A DNA stretch of 21,684 bases. Origin: JANRLT01 sp041736895 (GTDB lineage: Bacteria; Planctomycetota; Planctomycetia; Pirellulales; JALHPA01). Made by a program: the position numbers and the translations under genes. Below, piece after piece: positions 14,106 through 20,913 of this stretch (the stretch's first letter is position 1; each line of letters opens with the position of its first letter). The DNA lies in the NCBI GenBank assembly GCA_041736895.1, contig JBGSSS010000103.1, positions 1-21,684 of the forward strand, given 5' to 3'. A model generated the notes under the pieces. That model ran no database searches. It was given only the letters and a program-made list of their open reading frames with translations, and was not told the origin of the DNA.

Positions 14106-15242
14106 TTAGTCATCCCCGCCGCCGCCGCCACCAAGCAGCGCCGCACCGCCGGCTTCCATGATCTTGAGGCGGATTTCTTCGGTCACTTCCGGATTGTCGA
14201 TCAGGTATTGCCGCACCTTTTCACGGCCTTGGCCCAAGTGGACTTCGCCGTAGCGGAACCAGGCCCCGGAGCGGACGATCAGTTTGGCCGTCATTGCCAG
14301 ATCGAGGACGTCGCCTTCGTAGCTGATGCCGTTAGTGTGCATCATGTCGAATTCGGCGACCTTGAACGGCGGGGCGATCTTGTTCTTTACCACCTTGGTT
14401 TTGACGCGCTGGCCGACGACCGCCTCGCCGTCCTTGATCTGGCCGATGCGGCGAATGTCGATCCGGACGCTGGCGTAAAACTTCAATGCGCGGCCGCCGG
14501 TTGTCGTTTCGGGGCTGCCAAACATGACGCCGATCTTCTCGCGAATCTGGTTGATGAAGATCACACAGCACTTGCTCTTGCTGATGCAGCCGGTGAGCTT
14601 GCGCATCGCTTGCGACATGAGCCGCGCTTGCAGGCCGACGTGCGAATCGCCCATCTCGCCGTCGAGTTCCTTTTGCGGCACGAGGGCGGCGACCGAGTCG
14701 ACGACGATGACATCGACGGCGTTCGACTTGATCAGCATCTCGCAGATGCTCATCGCCTCTTCGCCGGAGCCGGGTTGGCTCACCAGCAGTGTTTCGAGTT
14801 CGACGCCGAGCTTCTTGGCCCAGCTGGGATCGAGGGCGTGTTCGGCGTCAATAAAGGCCGCGATGCCGCCGGCCTTTTGAGCGCGAGCCACGACATGCAG
14901 CGCGAGCGTTGTTTTGCCGCTCGATTCGGGCCCGAAGATTTCGACGATGCGTCCCTTGGGCAAACCGATCCCGCCGAGCGCGATGTCGAGCGACAAGCTG
15001 CCGGTGTTGATCCCCTCGACACCCATCATGTTGTCGACGCCCAGGGGCATGATCGACCCGTCGCCAAAGGCCTTGTCGATTTGGGCCATCGTGTTTTTGA
15101 GGGCCGGGTTCGAGTCGATGAGCGAGCGGACGCTCTTCGTGGCTTCGGATTTGTCCTTCTTGCCCTTCGCCAGCTTTTCCGACTTTTCAGTGTTTTTTTC
15201 GACGACTTCGACAACGTCAGAGTCTTTGTCTTTCTTGGCCAT
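14106..15242 (-). CDS. recA: RecA recombinase
   Basis: This is RecA, 378 residues from ATG 15240-15242 (MAKKDKD). It catalyses strand exchange in homologous repair and acts as SOS co-protease when bound to single-stranded DNA. Walker A is GPESSGKT (104-111), Walker B ends VDVIVVD (177-182), and the family signature ALKFYASVR is at 252-260. It has a ~33-residue Lys/Glu-rich N-terminal extension relative to E. coli RecA (353 aa) and a short Gly-rich tail ending in DD in place of the longer acidic C-terminus. The open frame reaches 15368, but that upstream part contains the predicted promoter, so the later start is right. ATG 15281 is a weaker alternative. No lexA or recX neighbour is in view. 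Confidence 0.96.
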   Translation of the reverse strand: MAKKDKDSDVVEVVEKNTEKSEKLAKGKKDKSEATKSVRSLIDSNPALKNTMAQIDKAFGDGSIMPLGVDNMMGVEGINTGSLSLDIALGGIGLPKGRIVEIFGPESSGKTTLALHVVARAQKAGGIAAFIDAEHALDPSWAKKLGVELETLLVSQPGSGEEAMSICEMLIKSNAVDVIVVDSVAALVPQKELDGEMGDSHVGLQARLMSQAMRKLTGCISKSKCCVIFINQIREKIGVMFGSPETTTGGRALKFYASVRIDIRRIGQIKDGEAVVGQRVKTKVVKNKIAPPFKVAEFDMMHTNGISYEGDVLDLAMTAKLIVRSGAWFRYGEVHLGQGREKVRQYLIDNPEVTEEIRLKIMEAGGAALLGGGGGGDD

Positions 15243-15333
15243 ACGAGTGATTTCTTTCGGTTTGTCGGCGACGGCGACCATGGCAAATACTCCGGCTGCG
15301 AGAAGGGTAGACAAAACACCACTTGATTGACAC

Positions 15334-15368
15334 CTGTACAGTGTATCGGTGTTCAGTTCCCCTGGCAA
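15334..15368 (-). promoter_or_regulatory. recA promoter with CTGTACAG palindrome
   Basis: On the minus strand, TTGCCA (15363-15368) is followed after exactly 17 nt by TACACT (15340-15345), a good sigma-70-type promoter. The palindrome CTGTACAG (15334-15341) overlaps the end of the -10 and the expected transcription start, a good operator position. It does not match the E. coli (CTGT-N8-ACAG) or Gram-positive LexA boxes, so SOS control is only a suggestion. The predicted leader to the ATG is about 90 nt. Confidence 0.6.
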
Positions 15369-15598
15369 GAGAATTTTGCCCCGGCGGGTCGCAAAAAATG
15401 AAAAAAGTTGGGTACCACTCTGCTAGCACGGAATCGCCGGCAAAGTCCTCCGAACTTACCAGATTCGCCGGGGAGCTTCTACTAAAAATTTCCCGCAAAA
15501 AGCTGCGATGCCTAGGAGTTTATCTCCTTGGAACGGAATTTTTTGCCGCAAGCGCTGGGAAGATCCAAGGGAATAAATCCCTTGGCTTTGCGGTGATA
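15369..15598. other. Intergenic region between recA promoter and the Gly/Asn-rich gene terminator
   Basis: No gene was seen. A hairpin CCAAGGG/CCCTTGG lies at about 15566-15586. Short frames on both strands have no protein-like character. Confidence 0.5.
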
Positions 15599-15674
15599 AA
15601 ACGCCAACAACCGGCGCGAACAATGTTCGCGCCGGTTGCTGGATTGAGGGGATCAAGATTGTCAAAGTACGATT
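15599..15674 (-). terminator. 3' cassette A: hairpin terminator with conserved flank
   Basis: This lies downstream of the gene ending at 15699. In transcription order it has TTTGACAATCTTGATC, about 20 nt, then a perfect 14-bp hairpin (15608-15621 with 15625-15638, loop AAT), then a TTGGCGTTTT tail. It is nearly the same as the cassette at 16725-16797, including bases outside the stem. The U-tract is modest. Confidence 0.7.
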
Positions 15675-15698
15675 TTCAAACTCCGTAACTCTTGCCGC

Positions 15699-16451
15699 TT
15701 AGAACATCGGGAAGTTGTAGTTGCACCCGCCGAAGGAAGGATAGCAGCCGCCATACCAGCTTCCACAGTTATAGTTCGGCCAGCAGCTACCGTAGTTGTA
15801 GCACCCGCCGAAGCCGAAGCTTGGCCAGCAGCTCCGGAAGTTATTGAAGCAACCGTAGTTCTGGTAGCAGTTGTTGTTGAAGCCTCCGCCCCAGCAGCTC
15901 TGGAAGAAGTTGTTGTGGAACTTCCCATGGTTCCCGAACTTGCCGTTGTTGTGGTTGCCGTACTTGCCGCCGCCAGTTCCGTTGCCAGGTCCGTTCCCGC
16001 CGCCAGTTCCGTTGCCCATCCCGCCGCCGTTGCCCTTGCCGTTGCCCATGCCGGGGAGCTTGGTGAGGATGTTGCTTTTGTTCGGACCGTGGTTGCCGAA
16101 CTTGCCGCCGCCGGTTCCGTTGCCGGGTCCGTTGCCGCCGCCAGTTCCACCGCCGCTGCCGGGAACGCGGGCGATGACGTTGCCCTTGTTGAGGCTACCT
16201 TTGTTGAGCACGGAATTGCCGAGGCCGCTTGAGGGCCGGGAGAAGACATTTTTATTCATGCTCCCGCCCATGGACTTGTTCAGGCTGCCGTGGTTGCCGA
16301 ACTTGCCCCCGCCGGTGCCGTTGCCTGGCCCATTGCCGCCGCCGGTTCCATTGCCTCGTCCGCCGCCATTGCCGCCTTTGGCTGAGGCGGTCGAGGTCGT
16401 CAAGACCATCGCGACAGCCAAGCCAGCTAAGATCGAAAAAATGCGCTTCAT
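15699..16451 (-). CDS. Secreted Gly/Asn-rich repeat protein with Cys/aromatic C-terminus
   Basis: The product is 250 residues. Residues 1-24 form a Sec signal peptide (MKRIFSILAGLAVAMVL...ASA, then K). The mature part carries three copies of a ~22-residue low-complexity unit (about 33-55, 101-122, 146-167) built as GNGTGGGNGPGNGTGGG followed by K-F/Y-GNH. The C-terminal domain (178-250) is rich in N, F, Y, W and G, with nine cysteines often next to aromatic residues (CW, CY). The start is ATG 16449-16451, with AGGA 9 nt upstream. No family was recognised. It may be a matrix, envelope or adhesive protein, possibly disulphide-linked through its C-terminus. It shares promoter and 3' cassette with the next minus-strand gene. 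Confidence 0.78.
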   Translation of the reverse strand: MKRIFSILAGLAVAMVLTTSTASAKGGNGGGRGNGTGGGNGPGNGTGGGKFGNHGSLNKSMGGSMNKNVFSRPSSGLGNSVLNKGSLNKGNVIARVPGSGGGTGGGNGPGNGTGGGKFGNHGPNKSNILTKLPGMGNGKGNGGGMGNGTGGGNGPGNGTGGGKYGNHNNGKFGNHGKFHNNFFQSCWGGGFNNNCYQNYGCFNNFRSCWPSFGFGGCYNYGSCWPNYNCGSWYGGCYPSFGGCNYNFPMF

Positions 16452-16527
16452 GAAAAAGATTCCTGTGTGAAGTGAAGTTATGGGGAAGCCAGTCATCAGG
16501 CCGGCTTCGTGCTTTGTCTATTTAGGC

Positions 16528-16556
16528 CAGCGCAGGAATCGGGAAAGTGTTACAGG
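16528..16556 (-). promoter_or_regulatory. ECF-sigma-like promoter A
   Basis: CCTGTAACA (16548-16556) is followed after 15 nt by CGCTG (16528-16532) on the minus strand, 76 nt before the start codon of the Gly/Asn-rich gene. The same two boxes at the same spacing occur before the neighbouring secreted gene (17561-17589). The layout (AAC-containing -35, short GC-rich -10) is like an extracytoplasmic-function sigma promoter; the sigma factor is unknown. Confidence 0.5.
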
Positions 16557-16572
16557 GGAGCGGCAGAGATTC

Positions 16573-16619
16573 GGGATTAGGGGTTAGGGGTTAGGGATTC
16601 GGGATTGGGGGGGTAAGGG
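16573..16619 (+). repeat. Telomere-like G-rich tract, G-quadruplex candidate
   Basis: The plus strand has successive GGG/GGGG runs separated by ATTA, TTA, TTA, ATTC and ATT, then a seven-G run and TAAGGG. This meets the usual G-quadruplex pattern (four or more G3+ runs with short loops). It lies 17 nt upstream of the -35 box of promoter A, on the strand opposite the transcript. Confidence 0.7.
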
Positions 16620-16724
16620 ATTAAGGTGATAAGGGAAGAATCGCAGTAGGGACTAGGCGAAGAAGTCGCTCGTTTAGCGGCGACCCGAAGGGAAGCGTTT
16701 CGCGCGAGCAGATTGGCGTCCTCA

Positions 16725-16797
16725 AACGCCAAAAGCCGGCGCGAACTTTTCGTTCGCACCGGCTGTGTTGGTCGGAGATCAAATTGTCAAAGAGCGA
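16725..16797 (-). terminator. 3' cassette B: second copy of the hairpin terminator
   Basis: This is downstream of the gene ending at 16933. In transcription order it has TTTGACAATTTGATC, about 15 nt, then a 13-bp hairpin (16734-16746 with 16752-16764), then TTTTGGCGTTT. The single difference within the stem is a C-A mismatch if read on the plus strand but a U-G pair on the minus strand, so the structure is kept only in the minus-strand RNA. Confidence 0.7.
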
Positions 16798-16865
16798 TCA
16801 GTCGTTGGTGCTTCATAGGCTTCCTTGCTGTTTGAACTTCTTGCATTCAGGGTGATTCTTGACTC

Positions 16866-16942
16866 GGCTTAGCGACTGCAGAGTTTCTTGGTTCAGCGGC
16901 TTAGCGGCTGCAGAGTTTCTTGGTTCAGCGGCTTACCGACTG
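16866..16942. repeat. 32-bp tandem repeat running into the gene end
   Basis: Two full 32-bp units (16866-16897, 16898-16929) differ at one position, and a partial third (16930-16942) contains the stop codon of the adjacent gene. Each unit starts GGCTTAGCG and includes CTGCAGAGTTTCTTGGTTC. It seems to have grown by duplication of the gene's end. Confidence 0.8.
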
Positions 16943-17490
16943 AACATTCCATACCCGCCAGCCGAGTTTGATCCGCCGTAGCCACCCCCACCGCTGTGAT
17001 TTGCTGGAGTGCTCATTCCGCCATAGGTTCCCGGAGTGGAGCTTGGACGTTGGCTCGCAGGAGTGTATGTGCCGTACTTTGTCCCGTATCGCCCCAAGTT
17101 GTAATTTTGCCAGGCGTTGGTGTTCTGTCCGCCAGTGGCATTGCTGTGGCTCATGGTACCCGACAGATTCTGGGGAGCGAGGCGCGGCGAATATTGCTTT
17201 TTGTCGAAGTTGGCTTTAGCCGCGGCATATCGACGGGCTAGCTCCGCCTTGCTGTGAGTTGCTTGTACGCGTGGGTCCTTGTAGCTCCCAGGAACGGCAC
17301 CCAAGTTGCCATTGGGATTGAACGGAGTCGTAATCGGAGCGCTCGCCGGGTTGTTCGACGGCGTGCTGCTTTGACCGACCGGCGGTCCGACCGGAACACC
17401 CCAGCCACCGGTTCCCCAAGCGGCGAAGGCGGAAGTGGCAAAAGCCGAGGTCAGCAAAGCCGCGGCGATGATCGCGCAAAAACGTTTCAT
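16933..17490 (-). CDS. Small secreted Gly/Ser/Thr/Asn-rich protein
   Basis: The product is 185 residues. A Sec signal peptide (MKRFCAIIAAALLTSAFATSAFA, then AWG) is followed by a Pro/Asn-rich segment (VPVGPPVGQSSTPSNNPAS). A short charged helical stretch comes next (KAELARRYAAAKANFDKKQY). It ends with a Tyr/Gly/Ser/Thr-rich low-complexity tail up to GGYGMFSR. The start is ATG 17488-17490, with AAGGA 8 nt upstream; the longer frame to 17541 adds no signal-like start. No family was recognised. Signal peptide, ribosome site region, promoter and 3' cassette resemble those of the 15699-16451 gene, while the mature protein does not, so the two are probably co-regulated. Confidence 0.75.
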   Translation of the reverse strand: MKRFCAIIAAALLTSAFATSAFAAWGTGGWGVPVGPPVGQSSTPSNNPASAPITTPFNPNGNLGAVPGSYKDPRVQATHSKAELARRYAAAKANFDKKQYSPRLAPQNLSGTMSHSNATGGQNTNAWQNYNLGRYGTKYGTYTPASQRPSSTPGTYGGMSTPANHSGGGGYGGSNSAGGYGMFSR

Positions 17491-17560
17491 GTCAGAATTC
17501 CTTATCGAAAGTGAGAGAGAGGTTTCAAAATCCTGGGGCAAATCCCCTGACTGCCACTCT

Positions 17561-17589
17561 CAGCGTCGATCCACGAATTCTGTTACAGG
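17561..17589 (-). promoter_or_regulatory. ECF-sigma-like promoter B
   Basis: CCTGTAACA (17581-17589), 15 nt, then CGCTG (17561-17565) on the minus strand, 70 nt before the start codon at 17490. It is the counterpart of the element at 16528-16556. The sequence between the boxes differs, so the shared boxes are not just recent duplication of the whole region. Confidence 0.5.
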
Positions 17590-17716
17590 TGAAAATGAAG
17601 AATTTAGGAGCCGGGAAGAAAAATGGAGAAAATGCTAGACAATTCCTATTCTGCTTCCTATTTCTCGCTCCTTCCGAAAGCGCTCCCCTCCGGGTCGTCG
17701 CCAAACAAGCTAGCAC

Positions 17717-18841
17717 TTATTTCATTTGCAGCAACTTTACCCAAGCGCGCTCCAGCGCCGCGCGTTGCCCGGACGAGAGCGTGAGATCAGCAGCAGCGGC
17801 AGAGCGCGCGTCCTGCATGATTTTCCGCAGTTGTGTTTGCAATTCCTCGAGCGCCGCGAGTCCGCGAATTTCTTCGCGCAATTCCACCGGCGCGATCGCT
17901 TGATACAATAGCAAATCCCGGCGGGCTTGGCTCAGATCGTGCAAGATCGTGAGCAGCGCGTCAGCGCGATCGAGGGTCAATTCCTCTTCGCTATACAGAT
18001 CAACCTGCAACGCGCGCCACGCTTTGTCGTACCCGCGCAGCCGCGCTCGCAGTTCGGCCGTGTTGAGTTCCGCCGCTTCGGTGACGCTGTCTGTTTTCGT
18101 TACTGGTTCGTTCGCCAAGGTCACCGTCTTCGGCTCGGGCGAAGGGATCGGCCCCGTGTTGATGCTCGAATGCGTGAGCACCGCGCTCTTGGGCAGATCG
18201 GCTGCGATGCTTGTGCGATCGTCAACTGAATACGGGAAATCCATTACCAAGGCTAAACTCGAAGTGTTCGGCAGCGCGGCGAGCAGCGTGAATGAATCCT
18301 TTGTTTCGCGTGGCCGAACAATGTCGCGGCTGATCGCCGTTACTTGCACTTGCCGGCCAAGGCGCACACGCTTGACCGGCAACGCGCGTAAAAGCACAGG
18401 ACTCGCAGGGCGCGGCGCGATGTTCGGCGGTCGCGCGGGCACGGGAATCAATTCCTGGGCGGAACCGGTCCAAGTCGGCGGCGCGGGCAGCGGTTGCTGC
18501 TGCGCCGAAGCACGCCGCGCTGCATCGAACCAACGCACAAGCGCCGCGGCTTCCTCGGGCAGCGCGCCGCGCGTCTGCCATTCGGCGAGCAGTGCCTCGC
18601 CCTGCTTGCGGCGCGCATCGTACTCAACACGATTCATCCGAAACGCACCGTAGATCTCAATCCGATAATCCCGCGCGGCGGACGATAGTTCGGGTGGTGG
18701 TTCCGCAGCGATTGCGATGCTGGAAAGAATACTGCTGAGCCAAACGACGAAGAACCCCGACGCGAAAACTCGCGTAGTGCGTGACCAACTCCAGCGGCAG
18801 CAGACGGTCAGTAACACGGTGCAAAGCAGACAGGGAAGCAA
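17717..18841 (-). CDS. Exported protein of unknown function
   Basis: This is a frame of up to 374 residues. A hydrophobic segment near residues 28-46 (FASGFFVVWLSSILSSIAIAAEPPP) looks like a signal peptide cleaved after AIA or AAE. Residues 50-110 and 255-374 are helical and rich in Ala, Arg, Glu and Leu (AALERAWVKLLQM at the end), separated by a Pro-rich part and a beta-like middle (LRALPVKRVRLGRQVQVTAISRDIV). No domain was recognised. The frame opens at TTG 18839-18841 with no good ribosome site; GTG near residue 9 is an alternative, so the start is uncertain. The 3' end is 226 bp before the start codon of the next minus-strand gene. Confidence 0.65.
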   Translation of the reverse strand: MLPCLLCTVLLTVCCRWSWSRTTRVFASGFFVVWLSSILSSIAIAAEPPPELSSAARDYRIEIYGAFRMNRVEYDARRKQGEALLAEWQTRGALPEEAAALVRWFDAARRASAQQQPLPAPPTWTGSAQELIPVPARPPNIAPRPASPVLLRALPVKRVRLGRQVQVTAISRDIVRPRETKDSFTLLAALPNTSSLALVMDFPYSVDDRTSIAADLPKSAVLTHSSINTGPIPSPEPKTVTLANEPVTKTDSVTEAAELNTAELRARLRGYDKAWRALQVDLYSEEELTLDRADALLTILHDLSQARRDLLLYQAIAPVELREEIRGLAALEELQTQLRKIMQDARSAAAADLTLSSGQRAALERAWVKLLQMK

Positions 18842-19268
18842 CTTCCGGCAATAGCCCGGGAAACCCTAGGTCACCCCCAGCGCAAGTCAAATTGGGAATA
18901 GACGTTAAGACCGGAACCGGCGCGCTGGAACGCTCAACCCAGGGGCATAAAGCCCCTATGCTTAGATAGATCAAATTCGCGATTCCCCCGGAAACGTTTC
19001 AAAAACATCCTAAGCCCAGGGGGTTTCCCCCCCTGGGTTCCCCGCAGCCAGAAAATCCTCCCGCCAAGTAGCTAAATCCCGAAAAGCTAGCATTTCCCCG
19101 GAAAATGTTTGGTTTCAATTTTCAGGTTTTGTATGATAACGGACAGCCGAACCGGGTCATTTCTTTAATGTCAACGATGAGTAAATCGCTGGCCGACGGG
19201 CCGGTCCCGCCTGCTGTAAGCCAACTACCAGATTCCCCGCCCAGTAGTTCCAGATTAGGAGCTTCCCG
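18842..19268. other. Divergent intergenic region with hairpins
   Basis: This 427-bp gap lies upstream of both the exported protein and DUF1501. It contains a 6-bp hairpin AGGGGC/GCCCCT (18941-18957) and a perfect 9-bp hairpin CCCAGGGGG/CCCCCTGGG (19015-19037). No gene was seen. A plus-strand frame from 19105 overlaps the DUF1501 promoter and start and is not supported. Confidence 0.6.
19109..19137 (+). promoter_or_regulatory. Candidate promoter of the DUF1501 gene
   Basis: TTGGTT (19109-19114), a 17-nt spacer, then TATGAT (19132-19137). The -10 is one base from consensus and sits in locally AT-rich DNA, giving a leader of about 125 nt. Confidence 0.45.
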
Positions 19269-20600
19269 ATGTTCACCTTGCGCGGCACACCTCGTACTTT
19301 TTGCGATGGGAATACACGGCGGGACTTTTTGAAGATCGGCGCGCTGGCCACGGGCTCGCTCGCCTTTGGCGGACTGACGCTTGGTGATATCTATCGCGCG
19401 GAAGCAGCGACCAGCGCTGACGGCGGTTCCACCGACAACACGGGCAAGAAATCGATCATCAATATCTTCCTCGGCGGCGGGCCGTCGCACTTGGATATGT
19501 TCGATCTCAAGCCCAATGCGCCGCCGGAAATTCGCGGCGAGTTCGTCCCCACGACAACCAACGTCTCGGGCATCGAGATCAATAGCCTGTTCGATCGCCT
19601 CAGCAAGCACGCCGACAAGTTCGCGATCATCCGCTCGCTGACCGGGATCCGCGACGAACACGCGCCGAATCAACCCGAGACGGGCTTTGGCGAACCGGAC
19701 ATGAAATCGGCGGGCGGGCGTCCGAGTCTTGGCTCGGTGATCTCCAAACTGCACGGCACCACCAATGGCAGCGTCCCGCGCTTCGTTGATCTAAGCGGCC
19801 ATACGAAGCACGGTTTTCTCGGCTCGGTCTATCATGCGTTCAAGCCCGAGGGGAACGGCCGCGAGAATCTCAAGCTTCGCGGCGACGTCACGCTGGATCG
19901 TTTGAATGATCGCACAAAGCTGCTGCAAGATATGGACCGCCTGCGCCGCGATGTCGATGGCAGCCAGATGATGACGGCCATGGATTCGTTCAATCAACGT
20001 GCGATCGATGTCATCACCGGCAGCAAGATGGTTGACGCCCTCAGCATCGAAAAGGAATCGAAAGAGATCAAAGAACTCTACGGCATGAACAGCGACGAAG
20101 GCCGCGATAACTCGCGGTTCCTTGTGGCTCGCCGCTTGGTCGAAGCAGGTGTCCGCGCTGTCAGCTTTAGCTGGGGCGGTTGGGACACCCACCAGGACAA
20201 CTTCAAATCACTCCGCAAGCAATTACCTAAACTTGACATCGGCCTGAGTGCCCTGTTGATCGATCTCGATCAGCGCGGCATGCTCCAGGACACGATCGTC
20301 GCGATGTGGGGCGAATTCGGCCGCACACCGCGCATCAACATGTCCGCCGGCCGCGATCACTGGTCGCGGGCTTCAAGCTGCTTCCTCGCCGGCGGCGGCA
20401 TGAAGATGGGCCAGGTCATCGGCTCGACGAATCGCTACGGCGAAACGCCGCAAGATCGCCCCGTTCACCTCGGCGAAGTCTTCTCGACGCTCTACCACAC
20501 ACTCGGCATCAACCCCGCGACAACAACGCTGACCGATTCCAACGGCCGGCCGCAATACCTGACCCAGAATCCCAACACGATTCCGGAACTCGTCGGGTAA
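19269..20600 (+). CDS. Tat-exported DUF1501 protein
   Basis: This 443-residue protein belongs to the DUF1501 family, an alkaline-phosphatase/sulfatase-fold group very abundant in planctomycetes. A twin-arginine signal (NTRRDFLKIGALATGSLAFGG) covers ~16-38. Family patterns follow: IINIFLGGGPSHLDMFDLKP (~63-82), FAIIRSLTG, ARRLVEAGVRAVSFSWGGWDTHQDN, VAMWGEFGRTPRIN, and RDHW with a downstream FLAGGGMKMGQVIGST. It is likely periplasmic, with a hydrolase role that is inferred but not proven. The start is ATG 19269, with AGGAG 7 nt upstream. These genes usually lie next to a DUF1549/DUF1553 (Planctomycete cytochrome C) partner; none is in this window, so this one appears solitary. A REP copy and a terminator follow. 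Confidence 0.93.
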   Translation: MFTLRGTPRTFCDGNTRRDFLKIGALATGSLAFGGLTLGDIYRAEAATSADGGSTDNTGKKSIINIFLGGGPSHLDMFDLKPNAPPEIRGEFVPTTTNVSGIEINSLFDRLSKHADKFAIIRSLTGIRDEHAPNQPETGFGEPDMKSAGGRPSLGSVISKLHGTTNGSVPRFVDLSGHTKHGFLGSVYHAFKPEGNGRENLKLRGDVTLDRLNDRTKLLQDMDRLRRDVDGSQMMTAMDSFNQRAIDVITGSKMVDALSIEKESKEIKELYGMNSDEGRDNSRFLVARRLVEAGVRAVSFSWGGWDTHQDNFKSLRKQLPKLDIGLSALLIDLDQRGMLQDTIVAMWGEFGRTPRINMSAGRDHWSRASSCFLAGGGMKMGQVIGSTNRYGETPQDRPVHLGEVFSTLYHTLGINPATTTLTDSNGRPQYLTQNPNTIPELVG

Positions 20601-20602
20601 AA

Positions 20603-20632
20603 GTAGTGTGGGCTTCAGCCCACACATCAAAC
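20603..20632 (+). repeat. Third copy of the GTAG-headed REP
   Basis: This copy starts 3 nt after the DUF1501 stop. It has the GTAG head, a perfect 8-bp stem (GTGTGGGC/GCCCACAC, loop TTCA) and an ATCAAA tail. It belongs to the same family as the pair at 229-368, 20 kb away. Confidence 0.85.
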
Positions 20633-20657
20633 AAAGCCGCCAATCATAAAAAACGCC

Positions 20658-20691
20658 AAGGGCGAAAGGTATAATCCTTTCGCCCTTTTTT
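20658..20691 (+). terminator. Intrinsic terminator of the DUF1501 gene
   Basis: A perfect 12-bp stem AAGGGCGAAAGG/CCTTTCGCCCTT around a TATAAT loop is followed by a T-run (TTTTTT counting stem Ts), 57 nt after the stop. Confidence 0.92.
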
Positions 20692-20913
20692 CGTGCGCAG
20701 ATTTTAACCACGAAAGGCACAAGAATAATTCAGCAGAGAATATTGCCGCAAGAAAAGCAAAAAATAGCAAAGAGCAGATAGGAGAGAATGAAGAGAGGAG
20801 GTAATGCCAACGCTATACCCACCTTGCATTCTTTCTTTGTTTTCTTTGCGGCAAAAATGTATTCGTGTTTTTTTGCGGCAATTTTGGCTCACCGTCGCTG
20901 ACGCGTCGGGCAG
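20692..20913. repeat. Purine-rich / pyrimidine-rich inverted repeat with TTGCCGCAA motifs
   Basis: TTGCCGCAA occurs at 20743-20751 (plus) and in reverse at 20846-20854 and 20873-20881. The first two head inverted arms rich in A/G and C/T (20743-20766 and 20831-20854). A TTAACCACGAAAGGCAC stretch at 20704 resembles dispersed repeats seen in many bacterial genomes. No gene was called. The converging minus-strand gene ends at 20914. Confidence 0.5.

Noticed and set aside
14208..15326. 372-codon plus-strand frame
   Set aside because: It is antisense to recA, which is certain.
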